Translations under genes and position numbers: made by a program
Notes under the pieces: model-generated
Seen by the model: the letters and a program-made list of their open reading frames with translations, nothing else
Databases searched by the model: none
What the model was told of the DNA's origin: nothing
DNA from: Halalkalicoccus tibetensis
GTDB taxonomy: Archaea > Halobacteriota > Halobacteria > Halobacteriales > Halalkalicoccaceae
Assembly: GCF_037996645.1 (NCBI RefSeq)
Contig: NZ_JBBMXV010000001.1
Span: 538,162-602,161, forward strand
Reading direction: 5' to 3'
DNA: 64,000 nucleotides
In this document: piece after piece, positions 63,835-64,000 of the stretch
Layout of the letters: the number at the start of each line of letters is the position of its first letter
How positions within the stretch are numbered: position 1 is the first letter of the stretch

Positions 63835-64000
63835 GCCGGGTTTCGCTCGGGGTTCGCGCCGACGGGGTGGTACTCCCAGAAGCCGCCCTCGCGCATCGCG
63901 CGGCCGATCGCGCGGTGGAACTCGACGATGTCGGGGACCTCCTCGGTGTCGACGCCCTCGAGGATCTCGCGGGCGGGGACGACCGTCTTCGAGTTGATCC
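63831..64000 (-). CDS. Unidentified CDS, C-terminal part only
   Basis: The minus strand is open from the window edge to TAG 63831-63833. The translation ends ...EFHRAIGRAMREGGFWEYHP and VGANPERNPA, with strong haloarchaeal codon bias. It overlaps the udk stop by 4 bp tail to tail. I do not recognise the family from this fragment. Confidence 0.7.
   Translation of the reverse strand, partial: INSKTVVPAREILEGVDTEEVPDIVEFHRAIGRAMREGGFWEYHPVGANPERNPA

Overview
The window is chromosomal DNA from a haloarchaeon (class Halobacteria). Most genes have a strong G/C third-codon bias and highly acidic products. TATA-like boxes sit about 25-30 bp before many start codons, as expected for leaderless transcripts. 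Many small zinc-ribbon and DUF proteins are of kinds seen mainly in this class. The species cannot be fixed from sequence alone.

Layout. 1-20.5 kb is ordinary core genome: a PadR-type regulator start, folD and glyA (one-carbon metabolism) about 5 kb apart, a membrane molybdopterin oxidoreductase, an NhaC-type Na+/H+ antiporter, a CHAT/caspase-like protein beside tbsP and a YcaO enzyme, a DUF63 membrane protein, a Mut7-C nuclease, tRNA-Leu(CAA), ATP-type PEP carboxykinase, tryptophanase, UPF0179 and a DUF5820-like gene. 20.8-28.5 kb is a tight four-gene operon of two PrkA-type kinases, a YeaH/DUF444 protein and SpoVR. Two DUF7344-type HTH genes follow.

30,483-49,394 is an integrated element of about 18.9 kb, bounded by a 56-bp direct repeat. 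The right copy is the 3' part of an intact tRNA-Glu(TTC); the left copy is the displaced 3' fragment. A tyrosine integrase lies next to the tRNA. The element is visibly lower in GC and carries a D5/SF3 primase-helicase, small regulators, four exported proteins (three with long Asp/Ser/Glu linkers and one polysaccharide deacetylase), membrane proteins, an integrase remnant, a duplicated SWIM-protein tail and several decayed genes. Its 37.3-41.4 kb part is mostly non-coding. It holds eight copies of a symmetric 50-bp unit whose central palindrome changes sequence while keeping symmetry, and a tRNA-like acceptor/T-arm minihelix just before the primase.

49.4-64 kb is core genome again: a fused 3-hydroxyacyl-CoA dehydrogenase/enoyl-CoA hydratase, an AlkA-like glycosylase, a RimK-like ligase/aspartic-protease fusion divergent from an AspA/AstE-like deacylase, the sdhCDBA operon, a degenerate tRNA-like locus, a beta-helix protein, an AT-rich three-gene cassette abutting tRNA-Thr(TGT), a GNAT, a CBS protein and uridine kinase.

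The best candidates for something undescribed are the 50-bp palindromic array (possible origin, partition site or structured RNA locus of the element), the minihelix RNA at 41,164-41,204, and the tRNA-like locus at 58,432-58,510.
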